64,000 bases of DNA, from NCBI GenBank assembly GCA_016742095.1, contig JACVCJ010000006.1:1-64000 (forward strand). The letters are read 5' to 3'. The position numbers were made by a program, and so were the translations under genes. Source of the stretch: Bacteroidia bacterium. Its GTDB lineage: Bacteria > Bacteroidota > Bacteroidia > CAIKAF01. Below are positions 27,317-34,795 of this stretch, piece after piece; the first letter of the stretch is position 1; every line of letters begins with the position of its first letter. A model generated the notes under the pieces. The model worked only from the letters and a program-made list of their open reading frames with translations, was not told the DNA's origin and searched no databases.

Positions 27317-28216
27317 ATGAAACAAAACCCCCACTTTTTTTCTTTAGAGAACCGGGCATGGCAACTGCTGGTACTGCTGGCACTGGGTATTACCTGGGGC
27401 AGTTCTTTTATTCTGATGAAGCAGGGCCTCAAGGGGTTCAACGGATTCGAGGTGGCGGTTATCCGTCTCAGTTTCAGTTTCCTGTTTCTGCTGCCTTTCC
27501 TGTGGAAGGACCTGCGCGGGATACCGGCAAAAAAGTACCTGTGGCTGGCCCTGGCCGGCTGGCTGGGCAACGGACTGCCGGCTTTCCTGTTTGCCATCGG
27601 GCTCAGTAAGATCAACAGTTCGCTGGGCGGTATCATCAACAGCACGGCGCCTATTTTTACGCTGATCATCGGCAGTACTTTGTTCGGACTGCATTTTAAG
27701 AAAGCGGCCATCGGCGGTGTACTGATCGGGCTGGCCGGCACGGTGTACCTGGTGGCCACGGGCAGCGGTGGTGGCGACAGCAGCAACCTGTACTATGCCC
27801 TGCTTCCCCTGCTGGGTTCGGTTTGTTACGGCTTTTCCACCAATATCATTAAAATGCGTTTACAGGAACTGAAGCCGCTGGTGGTTACCGGTGGAGCGCT
27901 TTCGTTCGTGGCCCCGGTGGTGATCCCGGCCATGTTCATTATGGGCCTGCCTTCTGAGGCGATGCAGGATGCGGTACACGGAACGGCCTTTTTCTACAGC
28001 GCCCTGTTGGGTGTGGTGGGAACCAGCCTGGCGGTACTCGTTTTCAATTACCTCATAAAACATACGAGCGTACTGTTTGCCGCCTCGGTAACCTACATCA
28101 TACCGGTGTTTGCCATGGCCTGGGGTTTTATCTTCGGTGAAGATATCACCGTACATTATTTCCTGGGCATGGGTGTGATCATCCTGGGCGTATGGCTCGT
28201 GAACCGGGCTAAATGA
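27317..28216 (+). CDS. EamA/DMT-family transporter
   Basis: About 299 aa from the ATG at 27317 (the listed start is a TTG at 27296). Ten hydrophobic segments are arranged as two EamA repeats. The first is LALGITWGSSFILMKQGLKG with PAFLFAIGLSKINSSLGGII, and the second is LLPLLGSVCYGFSTNIIKM with LVFNYLIKHTSVLFAASVTY and ending IILGVWLVN. The family exports metabolites or amino acids from the cytoplasm; the substrate cannot be told. Confidence 0.88.
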   Translation: MKQNPHFFSLENRAWQLLVLLALGITWGSSFILMKQGLKGFNGFEVAVIRLSFSFLFLLPFLWKDLRGIPAKKYLWLALAGWLGNGLPAFLFAIGLSKINSSLGGIINSTAPIFTLIIGSTLFGLHFKKAAIGGVLIGLAGTVYLVATGSGGGDSSNLYYALLPLLGSVCYGFSTNIIKMRLQELKPLVVTGGALSFVAPVVIPAMFIMGLPSEAMQDAVHGTAFFYSALLGVVGTSLAVLVFNYLIKHTSVLFAASVTYIIPVFAMAWGFIFGEDITVHYFLGMGVIILGVWLVNRAK

Positions 28217-28444
28217 TCGGGCGCCGGGTTTTCTGCACAGGTTCAGAAACAAGGCTATGGCTCAGTAGCGTATGCTGTTCACGGACAGCCAGGTATAACA
28301 ATTTACAGGTCTATGTCTGATCTGCCAGGATGTTCATACTGCCCTTTGTGCGGACAGAGGTTGTTTTGGAATGCCGTTTTATACGGGAAACAGGCCCCGC
28401 CGTAGGCAGAGTCCCCGTTAATGTAGTGTACCTGTATACATTCT

Positions 28445-28801
28445 TCAGTAGCGCCGGTAGGCTACAATAAGCAGTAATACAAGCAGTATCAGGTTAAATC
28501 CTATGGGTTTATATTCTTTTTTACGCAGGTGATAAGCTGCGGCCAGCGCCATAACAAGGGCCAGCGCCATGGCGGCAATGGGCGTAAGCACAGGCGCAAT
28601 ACCGGTCAGGTAAGGCACAATAAGTCCTATGCCTCCCAGTAGTTCGGCAATGCCGATGAGCTTAACCCCCGCAGGCGAAAAATCGTTGACCCAGGGCATA
28701 GACGCGGCAAGTTTTGCCTTCGGCAGGGTCGATTTCATGATGCCGGCAGCCAGGAACATGGTGGCGAGGATTCCCTGAATGATCCAGATGGCAATTTCCA
28801 T
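28445..28801 (-). CDS. DoxX-family membrane protein
   Basis: A 118-aa protein with four transmembrane helices. It has IWIIQGILATMFLAAGIMKS at the N-terminus and KLIGIAELLGGIGLIVPYLTG in the second helix, the DoxX/DoxD-like signature. Such proteins are small quinone- or redox-linked membrane proteins of poorly defined role. Monocistronic; a 228-bp gap follows its 3' side and 229 bp separate it from gap. Confidence 0.85.
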   Translation of the reverse strand: MEIAIWIIQGILATMFLAAGIMKSTLPKAKLAASMPWVNDFSPAGVKLIGIAELLGGIGLIVPYLTGIAPVLTPIAAMALALVMALAAAYHLRKKEYKPIGFNLILLVLLLIVAYRRY

Positions 28802-28976
28802 AATCTGTTATTATCTTCCTCTTGTACAATACGATAAAAGGCCGGTGCAGGTTGCGTTTGTGCATAACCTTTTCAGGGAAATAACAGGCCATACCGCATT
28901 TCTGCCCGGGCGGCGACTTTTGATGCAGGGGAATTCTTTTCGGCAGGGGACGCTGGCATGGTACGGCAATATAGCA

Positions 28977-29008
28977 AATAAAAAAGCCGCAGAATTACTC
29001 CTGCGGCT
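28977..29008 (-). terminator. Rho-independent terminator after gap
   Basis: On the minus strand the stem GCCGCAG...CTGCGGC (arms 29001-29007 and 28986-28992) is followed by TTTTTTATTTG. It lies about 25 bases after the GAPDH stop codon. Confidence 0.85.
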
Positions 29009-29030
29009 GTATCGTAAAACGATATAGTTC

Positions 29031-30515
29031 TTAATAATAGGTAGCGCGGCGTACTTTGGCCAGGTGTTTGGCCAGGCGTACTACCTGGCGGGTATAACCG
29101 TACTCGTTGTCGTACCAGGCATACAGCGTGGCGGTGAGGCCGTCTTCGCTGACGATCGTGGCCTGGCTGTCGAATACCACGGCGCAGGAGTTACCTACAA
29201 TATCGCTGCTTACCAGCTCTTTGCTGTAAGCGTATTCGATCTGTTCCACCAGGGTACCGAACAGGGCTTCTTCGCGCATCATATTGTTGATGGTCTCTTT
29301 GTCGGTCTTGTTTTTAAGACGCAGGATCAGGATGGCCAGGGACCCGTCCGGTGTGGGTACGCGCACGGCATTGCCGGTGAGGCGGCCTTTCAGATCGGGG
29401 AATACCTTGAACACGGCTTTGGCAGCGCCGGTTTCGGTAATTACCATGTTGAGGGCAGCCGAACGTCCGCGGCGCGAACCCTTGTGGTAGTTATCGAGCA
29501 GGTTCTGGTCATTGGTATAGGCATGCACGGTTTCGATGTGTCCGCTTTCGATGCCCAGTTTTTCTTCCACCACTTTAATGACCGGTACAATGGCATTGGT
29601 GGTGCAGGAGGCGGCGCTCCATATTTTTTCGTTGTCTACGTCAAATTCGTTCTGGTTCACGCCGTACACGATGTTTGGCATTTCGCCTTTGCCGGGGGCG
29701 GTGAGCAGCACTTTATCGGCACCTTTCGATTTCAGGTGTTCGCCCAGACCTTCGCGGTCGCGCCAAACGCCGGTGTTATCGATGATAAGTGCATTGTTGA
29801 TGCCGTAGGCCGTGTAATCGATCTCCGAAGGATGATCGGCATTGATCAGGTATACGGTGTGCCCGTTGATGATGAGGGCATTATTGGCCGGATCTTCGGT
29901 AATGGTACCGGCAAAGTGGCCGTGTATGGAGTCGTTGCGCAGCAGGTCGGCGCGCTTGTAAATGTCGTTCTCTTTATGACCGCGTACCACAATGGCGCGC
30001 AGGCGCAGTTGTTTACCGATACCGGCCTGTGCCACCAGCTCGCGGGCCAGCAGTCGTCCGATACGGCCGAAACCGTACAGTACCACGTCTTTGGGAGCGG
30101 TACCGTGATTTTTAACGTCGGTCAGGTCTTTCAGCTTATCGCCGATAAATCCGGCCAGGCTGGCGAAGTTGGCTTTTTCATTGTCCCATTCTACCAGCAG
30201 TTTACCGATGTCGATACGCGAGGGGGCCAGGTTGATCCTGCTCAGCTCCTCGGCGATCTGCAGGGAATCGTAGATAGAAAGGTGGGGTTTTTGCGAAACA
30301 TTGCGGGCGTAACTGTGGTGGTTGATGATCTCACTGGCGCTCTGGTCGATCAGCGGCTTACGGAAGATCACGGTCTCCACGCCTTTGTCGTAGTACAGTT
30401 CGCTGATGAACTTGATGAACTTTACGGCGGTCTTTTCGTAGTCAAGCCAGGTTTTCAGTTCGTTCTCAAAAGTCTCGATGCCCTTCCCTGAAGGTGCGGT
30501 TTTTGTTTCGCTCAT
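29031..30515 (-). CDS. gap: Glyceraldehyde-3-phosphate dehydrogenase, long Bacteroidota form
   Basis: A 494-aa glycolytic enzyme that oxidises GAP to 1,3-bisphosphoglycerate. The canonical core starts near residue 140 with VVLYGFGRIGRLLARELV (NAD-binding). It contains the catalytic SAASCTTNAIVPV (Cys), HAYTNDQNLLD (His region), RRGRSAALNMVITETGAA and WYDNEYGYTRQVVRLA. The first ~135 residues (EKTAVKFIKFISELYYDKGV and following) are an extra helical domain absent from the usual ~335-aa enzyme but typical of the long form I know from this phylum. Monocistronic with its own terminator. Confidence 0.93.
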   Translation of the reverse strand: MSETKTAPSGKGIETFENELKTWLDYEKTAVKFIKFISELYYDKGVETVIFRKPLIDQSASEIINHHSYARNVSQKPHLSIYDSLQIAEELSRINLAPSRIDIGKLLVEWDNEKANFASLAGFIGDKLKDLTDVKNHGTAPKDVVLYGFGRIGRLLARELVAQAGIGKQLRLRAIVVRGHKENDIYKRADLLRNDSIHGHFAGTITEDPANNALIINGHTVYLINADHPSEIDYTAYGINNALIIDNTGVWRDREGLGEHLKSKGADKVLLTAPGKGEMPNIVYGVNQNEFDVDNEKIWSAASCTTNAIVPVIKVVEEKLGIESGHIETVHAYTNDQNLLDNYHKGSRRGRSAALNMVITETGAAKAVFKVFPDLKGRLTGNAVRVPTPDGSLAILILRLKNKTDKETINNMMREEALFGTLVEQIEYAYSKELVSSDIVGNSCAVVFDSQATIVSEDGLTATLYAWYDNEYGYTRQVVRLAKHLAKVRRATYY

Positions 30516-30545
30516 TATATATGGTTTGTTTATGAATATTTGTAA

Positions 30546-30577
30546 AGTAAAAAGAGGCTTGGGGACACCAAACCTCT
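30546..30577 (-). terminator. Rho-independent terminator after rpoD
   Basis: Minus-strand stem AGAGGTTTGG...CCAAGCCTCT (arms 30568-30577 and 30553-30562, one G.U pair) followed by TTTTTACTTTAC, about 20 bases after the rpoD stop. Confidence 0.8.
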
Positions 30578-30595
30578 TATGTATAAAAAATTATT

Positions 30596-31459
30596 TTAGC
30601 CGAGATAGTATCGCAGTAATTTGCTGCGCGAACTCTGACGCAGGCGTTTCAGCGCCTTTTCCTTGATCTGCCTTACACGCTCGCGGGTGAGGTCGAACTT
30701 TTCGCCGATCTCGTCGATCGTAAGTCCGTGGTTCATGCCTATACCAAAGTACAGTTTGATGATCTCTTTTTCGCGTTCGCTGAGGGAGTCCAGGGTGCGT
30801 TCGATCTCCTGCTGCAGGCTTTCCTTGAGCAGGTCTACGTCGGCACGGGGAGAATCGGTGTTCACCATTACGTCGTACAGGGTACTTTCCTCGCCGGAGA
30901 TCAGCGGGGCGTCCATGGAAACGTGACGGCCGGCGATCATGATGCTGTCCTTGATCTTGTCTTCGGGGATGTCCATCATCTGGGCCAGTTCTTCTTCGGT
31001 GGGTTCACGTTCAAATTCCTGTTCCAGTTTAGAGAAGGCCTTGTTCAGTTTATTCAGGGAACCTACCTGGTTCAGGGGCAGGCGTACGATACGGCTGTGT
31101 TCGGCGATGGCACTCAGGATCGACTGACGGATCCACCATACGGCATACGAAATGAATTTAAAACCGCGGGTCTCGTCAAAACGCTGCGCAGCCTTGATCA
31201 GGCCGAGGTTTCCCTCGTTGATCAGGTCGGGCAGGCTCAGACCCTGGTTCTGGTACTGTTTGGCAACCGATACCACGAAACGCAGGTTGGCTTTGGTCAG
31301 TTTCTCCAGTGCCACCAAATCTCCCTGTTTGATACGTCGGGCCAGTTCAACTTCCTCTTCTGCAGTGATCAGTTCTTCTTTACCGATCTCCTGTAAGTAT
31401 TTGTCTAATGAACGGCTCTCTCTGTTGGTTATTGATTTGGTGATTTTTAGCTGCCTCAT
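30596..31459 (-). CDS. rpoD: RNA polymerase primary sigma factor, short Bacteroidota type
   Basis: A 287-aa group 1 sigma-70 factor lacking the long region 1.1 and the non-conserved insert of E. coli RpoD, as is normal in Bacteroidota. Region 1.2 ([20 protein letters not shown]), region 2 ([36 protein letters not shown]), region 3 ([11 protein letters not shown]) and region 4 ([34 protein letters not shown]) are all complete. It directs recognition of the TTTG/TAnnTTTG promoters seen through the window. A matching promoter and a terminator frame the gene. Confidence 0.96.
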   Translation of the reverse strand: MRQLKITKSITNRESRSLDKYLQEIGKEELITAEEEVELARRIKQGDLVALEKLTKANLRFVVSVAKQYQNQGLSLPDLINEGNLGLIKAAQRFDETRGFKFISYAVWWIRQSILSAIAEHSRIVRLPLNQVGSLNKLNKAFSKLEQEFEREPTEEELAQMMDIPEDKIKDSIMIAGRHVSMDAPLISGEESTLYDVMVNTDSPRADVDLLKESLQQEIERTLDSLSEREKEIIKLYFGIGMNHGLTIDEIGEKFDLTRERVRQIKEKALKRLRQSSRSKLLRYYLG

Positions 31460-31524
31460 TCTGAAAGATTATGAATTGTTTATATGAGAATTAATTCTAC
31501 GTTAAGAGAGGGTAAATCAGGGTG

Positions 31525-31556
31525 CAAAGATACGCCCTGTTTTATGCTTTGTCAAG
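31525..31556 (-). promoter_or_regulatory. Promoter of rpoD
   Basis: Minus strand: CTTG (31556-31553), 20 bp, TATCTTTG (31532-31525), a full match to the -7 consensus. It lies about 65 bases upstream of the rpoD ATG. Confidence 0.65.
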
Positions 31557-31606
31557 TGTTATTCTAAAAAAAATGTGGATTTTACGTATGCCGTATATCC
31601 CACAAA

Positions 31607-33028
31607 TTATATGCCAAAAGCATAATAGGCTCTCGTACCGTTGGGGTAAATTCCTTCGATATACACCGAACTTTCTGAACGTGCGATCACGTTTTCGAGC
31701 ATTTCGAGCGTTTCTACCGGCTCATTGTTAACTTTTGTTATAATATAGCCTTCTTTGATGCCGATGCCGCGAAACTTGCCCGCACTTACGCTTTTTACCC
31801 TGAGTCCCTTGATGTTACCCATTTCGTTGCCCAGTTCTTCAAATTCGGCACCGAAAGATTTGATCACGTCCGAACGCGAAGAGGCCAGCTCGGGATTCCC
31901 GTTACTGTTCTTCAGGGTCACGCTCAGCACTTCTTCCTTTCCGTTGCGGTTCACGGTAACGTTTACTTTATCTCCCGGGCGGTACAGGGCAAGCTGTTCC
32001 TGCAGTTCGGAAACGGTGAAGGTATTGCGCTCGTTGATCTTTTTGATGATGTCGCCCTTCTGCAGTCCGGCTTCGGAAGCGGCCCCGTTCTGGGTCACAT
32101 TGTCCAGGTACACGCCGCGCAGGTCGTTAAAACCCTTGTCTTTGGCAAATTTAGAGTCGATATCGCGTATGCTTACCCCGATAAAGGCCCGCTGTACCTT
32201 GCCGTATTCGGCCAGGTCGTTGATGATCTTTTTTACCAGGTTCGACGGAATGGCAAAGGAATAACCGGTGTAGGAACCCGTGTTGGAGGCGATGGCCGAG
32301 TTGATGCCCACCAGCTCGCCGTTGGTGTTTACCAGGGCGCCGCCGCTGTTGCCGGGGTTCACCGCCGCATCGGTCTGTATAAAGGACTCGATGGCCAGGT
32401 CTTTGTGAATGATATCGATCTTACGCGATTTGGCGCTTACGATACCGGCCGTAACCGTAGAGTTAAGGTTAAAGGGATTGCCCACGGCCAGTACCCACTG
32501 ACCCACCTTTACATCGTCTGAATTGGCAAAACTGATGTAGGGCAGTTTGTTTTCCTGCACCTGCACCAGGGCCAGGTCGGTAGACGGGTCCGTGCCGATC
32601 ACTTTGGCCTTGTAGGTACGTTTGTCGTTCAGGGTCACCTCGATCTCATCGGCCCCTTCAATTACGTGGTTATTGGTTACGATATACCCGTCTTCGGAGA
32701 TGATGACCCCGCTGCCCGAACCGAGCTGCGGACGGCCCTGCCCGAAGGGACTGCCGAAAAAGAAGTCCTGGAAGGGATTCATACCCGCTTTTCCCTTGGA
32801 AACGGTCTGGATGTGCACCACACAGTTGATGGTGTTTTCGGAGGCTTTGGTAAAATCGGCCGCCATCATTGCGGAGCCGTCGTTCACATACGAAGCCTGG
32901 TGTACGGGTGCGGCATCGGCTACGATGCCCTGTTCATGACGGTTGAGATCGGAGTAGAGTTTTAATGCGCCCAACGAAGCTGCACCTCCAATGAAACCGG
33001 CTAAAACGAAAGATGCAATTTTTTTCAT
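31607..33028 (-). CDS. htrA: Do/HtrA-family periplasmic serine protease
   Basis: I start at the ATG at 33028, which gives MKKIASFVLAGFIGGAASLG as signal or anchor, rather than the listed 33139; the product is 473 aa. The trypsin-like domain shows the triad in VTNNHVIEGADE (His), DPSTDLALVQV (Asp) and AAVNPGNSGGALVNTNG (Ser). Two PDZ domains follow (starting near YLDNVTQNGAASEAGLQKGD and GLRVKSVSAGKFRGIGIKEG). It degrades or refolds misfolded envelope proteins. TAATTTTG on the minus strand (33069-33062) is a likely -7 element 34 bases upstream of the ATG. Confidence 0.95.
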   Translation of the reverse strand: MKKIASFVLAGFIGGAASLGALKLYSDLNRHEQGIVADAAPVHQASYVNDGSAMMAADFTKASENTINCVVHIQTVSKGKAGMNPFQDFFFGSPFGQGRPQLGSGSGVIISEDGYIVTNNHVIEGADEIEVTLNDKRTYKAKVIGTDPSTDLALVQVQENKLPYISFANSDDVKVGQWVLAVGNPFNLNSTVTAGIVSAKSRKIDIIHKDLAIESFIQTDAAVNPGNSGGALVNTNGELVGINSAIASNTGSYTGYSFAIPSNLVKKIINDLAEYGKVQRAFIGVSIRDIDSKFAKDKGFNDLRGVYLDNVTQNGAASEAGLQKGDIIKKINERNTFTVSELQEQLALYRPGDKVNVTVNRNGKEEVLSVTLKNSNGNPELASSRSDVIKSFGAEFEELGNEMGNIKGLRVKSVSAGKFRGIGIKEGYIITKVNNEPVETLEMLENVIARSESSVYIEGIYPNGTRAYYAFGI

Positions 33029-33061
33029 ATCAGTTGTGTCTTTTTTATTTTTAAATGCATA

Positions 33062-33069
33062 CAAAATTA
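33062..33069 (-). promoter_or_regulatory. -7 box TAATTTTG for htrA
   Basis: Exact match to TAnnTTTG on the minus strand, 34 bases before the chosen htrA ATG; it supports the downstream start choice. No TTTG or CTTG element at the expected distance. Confidence 0.4.
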
Positions 33070-33172
33070 CGCGGTTCCTGCACTTTTTAGTATTTAAAAT
33101 TAGGTTAATACCTCTAAAATGATTGTTAAAATGCATCAAAAAGCCGGCCGTCGTTTTTTAAAGCGAAAAAAT

Positions 33173-33180
33173 TACCTTTG
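33173..33180 (+). promoter_or_regulatory. -7 box TACCTTTG for the DUF4199-GT2 pair
   Basis: TACCTTTG matches the consensus and lies 22 bases before the ATG at 33202. Confidence 0.45.
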
Positions 33181-33201
33181 CGCTAAACCGGATCGATATA
33201 C

Positions 33202-33747
33202 ATGGCAGAACGTTACAGGATATTGTTTAATTTCGGAAGTATAGGCGGACTGGCAGCCTTTGCCTGGTTCCTGCTGATCTATGCCGCGGGCTTTGCGCCC
33301 CTGGGCCTGTTGCGCTTTACCGGTTTCTGGATCCCGGCGCTGATCATTTTCCTGAGCATCCGCCGGCAGTCGAAAAATGTCCTGCCCGAAGACGGTTATA
33401 TGTTCGGCCGTGCGTTCTTCGACGGAGTTACCACCGCTTTCCTGCTGGGAGCGCTCAAAGGCATGCTGGTGTTCGCCTTTATCAAGTTCCTGGCGCCCGA
33501 AGTGCCCGAAATGAGCTATGCCGAGCTGGAAAATACCATGAACTGGATGGAAAGCCGCAATATGCTGCTGGCCTCCGACCGCCAGAATATGGAAATGTTA
33601 ATAGAACAGGGCCGGGCCGAACGCTATACGGCCTGGGGAGTGGTAAGCACAGAAATTTCTATGTACTTTTACGGAGCAGTGCCCGTATCGGTGATCGGCG
33701 CACTTATTTTTAAGAAACCCGCAAAGAATAATGAGCAGCAAGCCTGA
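33202..33747 (+). CDS. DUF4199 membrane protein
   Basis: A 181-aa protein with four transmembrane segments in the DUF4199 arrangement: NFGSIGGLAAFAWFLLIYAA, a short helix pair IPALIIFLSIRRQSK, SGA-like FGRAFFDGVTTAFLLGALKG, and a final helix after a periplasmic loop. Function unknown. Its 3' end overlaps the GT2 gene by 17 bp, a pairing widespread in Bacteroidota that suggests a joint role with the glycosyltransferase. Confidence 0.85.
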   Translation: MAERYRILFNFGSIGGLAAFAWFLLIYAAGFAPLGLLRFTGFWIPALIIFLSIRRQSKNVLPEDGYMFGRAFFDGVTTAFLLGALKGMLVFAFIKFLAPEVPEMSYAELENTMNWMESRNMLLASDRQNMEMLIEQGRAERYTAWGVVSTEISMYFYGAVPVSVIGALIFKKPAKNNEQQA

Positions 33748-34690
33748 TATTTCGGTCGTAGTACCGCTTTTTAACGAAGACGAATCCCTGCCCGAACTGG
33801 TGGAATGGATCGATCGTGTAATGGTACAGAATGCGTTTTCGTACGAGATCATCATGGTGGACGACGGCAGCCGTGACCGTTCCTGGGAAGTGATACAGGA
33901 ACTGCGCCTGCGTTTCCCCGAACTCCGTGGCCTGCGTTTCCGCCGTAACTACGGTAAATCGGCTGCGCTGCACGTAGGTTTCGAGGCCGCCCGCGGTAAG
34001 GTGGTCATCACCATGGATGCCGACCTGCAGGACAGTCCCGACGAAATTCCCGAACTGTACCGCATGATCAGCGAAGAAAAATACGACCTGGTCTCCGGCT
34101 GGAAAAAGAAACGCTACGATAACGCCCTTACCAAGAACCTGCCTTCGAAACTGTTCAATGCCACGGCACGCTATGCCTCCGGCACCAAACTGCACGATAT
34201 GAACTGCGGCCTCAAGGCCTACCGCCTGGACGTGGTGAAAAGCATCGAGGTATTCGGCGAAATGCACCGCTACATACCCGTACTGGCCAAAAACGCCGGT
34301 TATACCCGTATCGGCGAAAAGGTAGTGGAACACCGCGCCCGCAAGTACGGCGTGTCCAAATTCGGTCTCAGCCGCTTTGTGAACGGGTTCCTCGACCTCA
34401 TTTCCATTACCTTCCTGTCCCGTTTCGGTAAAAAACCCATGCACTTTTTCGGCGCACTGGGCACCCTGCTGTTCATCCTGGGTTTCGGTATCGCTATTTA
34501 CCTTTCGATGGCCAAACTGATCTGGGGTGTGTATAAAATGACGGAACGTCCGATCTTTTACCTCGGTATCCTGAGCATGATCCTCGGTACCCAGTTTTTC
34601 CTCACCGGGTTCCTGGGCGAAATGATCAACCGGAATGCCCCGGAACGCAACTCCTACCTGATCGGCGAAAAGCTCGGCATCGAAGACTGA
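33731..34690 (+). CDS. GT2 glycosyltransferase, DPM1/GtrB-like with membrane anchor
   Basis: 319 aa. The N-terminal GT-A domain has ISVVVPLFNEDESLPELVEW, IIMVDDGSRDRSWEV, and the metal-binding VITMDADLQDSPDEIP. It is followed by DLVSGWKKKRYDN and the MNCGLKAYRLDV acceptor loop. The C-terminal ~80 residues contain two transmembrane helices. This is the polyprenyl-phosphate sugar transferase layout, moving a sugar from a nucleotide donor to a lipid carrier on the inner membrane. Translationally coupled to the DUF4199 gene. Confidence 0.92.
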   Translation: MSSKPDISVVVPLFNEDESLPELVEWIDRVMVQNAFSYEIIMVDDGSRDRSWEVIQELRLRFPELRGLRFRRNYGKSAALHVGFEAARGKVVITMDADLQDSPDEIPELYRMISEEKYDLVSGWKKKRYDNALTKNLPSKLFNATARYASGTKLHDMNCGLKAYRLDVVKSIEVFGEMHRYIPVLAKNAGYTRIGEKVVEHRARKYGVSKFGLSRFVNGFLDLISITFLSRFGKKPMHFFGALGTLLFILGFGIAIYLSMAKLIWGVYKMTERPIFYLGILSMILGTQFFLTGFLGEMINRNAPERNSYLIGEKLGIED

Positions 34691-34760
34691 GCCGCTGCCC
34701 CAGACGGGTGAAAACACTTAAAAAAGTAAAACAGGTATAGTTCTTTACGGAAAAAAACAG

Positions 34761-34768
34761 TAGGTTTG
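34761..34768 (+). promoter_or_regulatory. -7 box TAGGTTTG for the S1 protease gene
   Basis: TAGGTTTG fits TAnnTTTG and lies 27 bases before the chosen ATG at 34796. It overlaps the listed upstream start, which argues against that start. No clear -33 box. Confidence 0.45.
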
Positions 34769-34795
34769 ATTAACCTAAATTCAAATACGTTGATC

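Noticed and set aside
28779-29027. 82-aa plus-strand frame between the DoxX and gap genes
   Set aside because: It starts inside the DoxX gene on the opposite strand, ends through the gap terminator, and has no recognisable motif.
29064-30491. 475-aa plus-strand frame opposite gap
   Set aside because: A shadow frame of the GAPDH gene caused by codon bias; the minus-strand protein has all GAPDH motifs.
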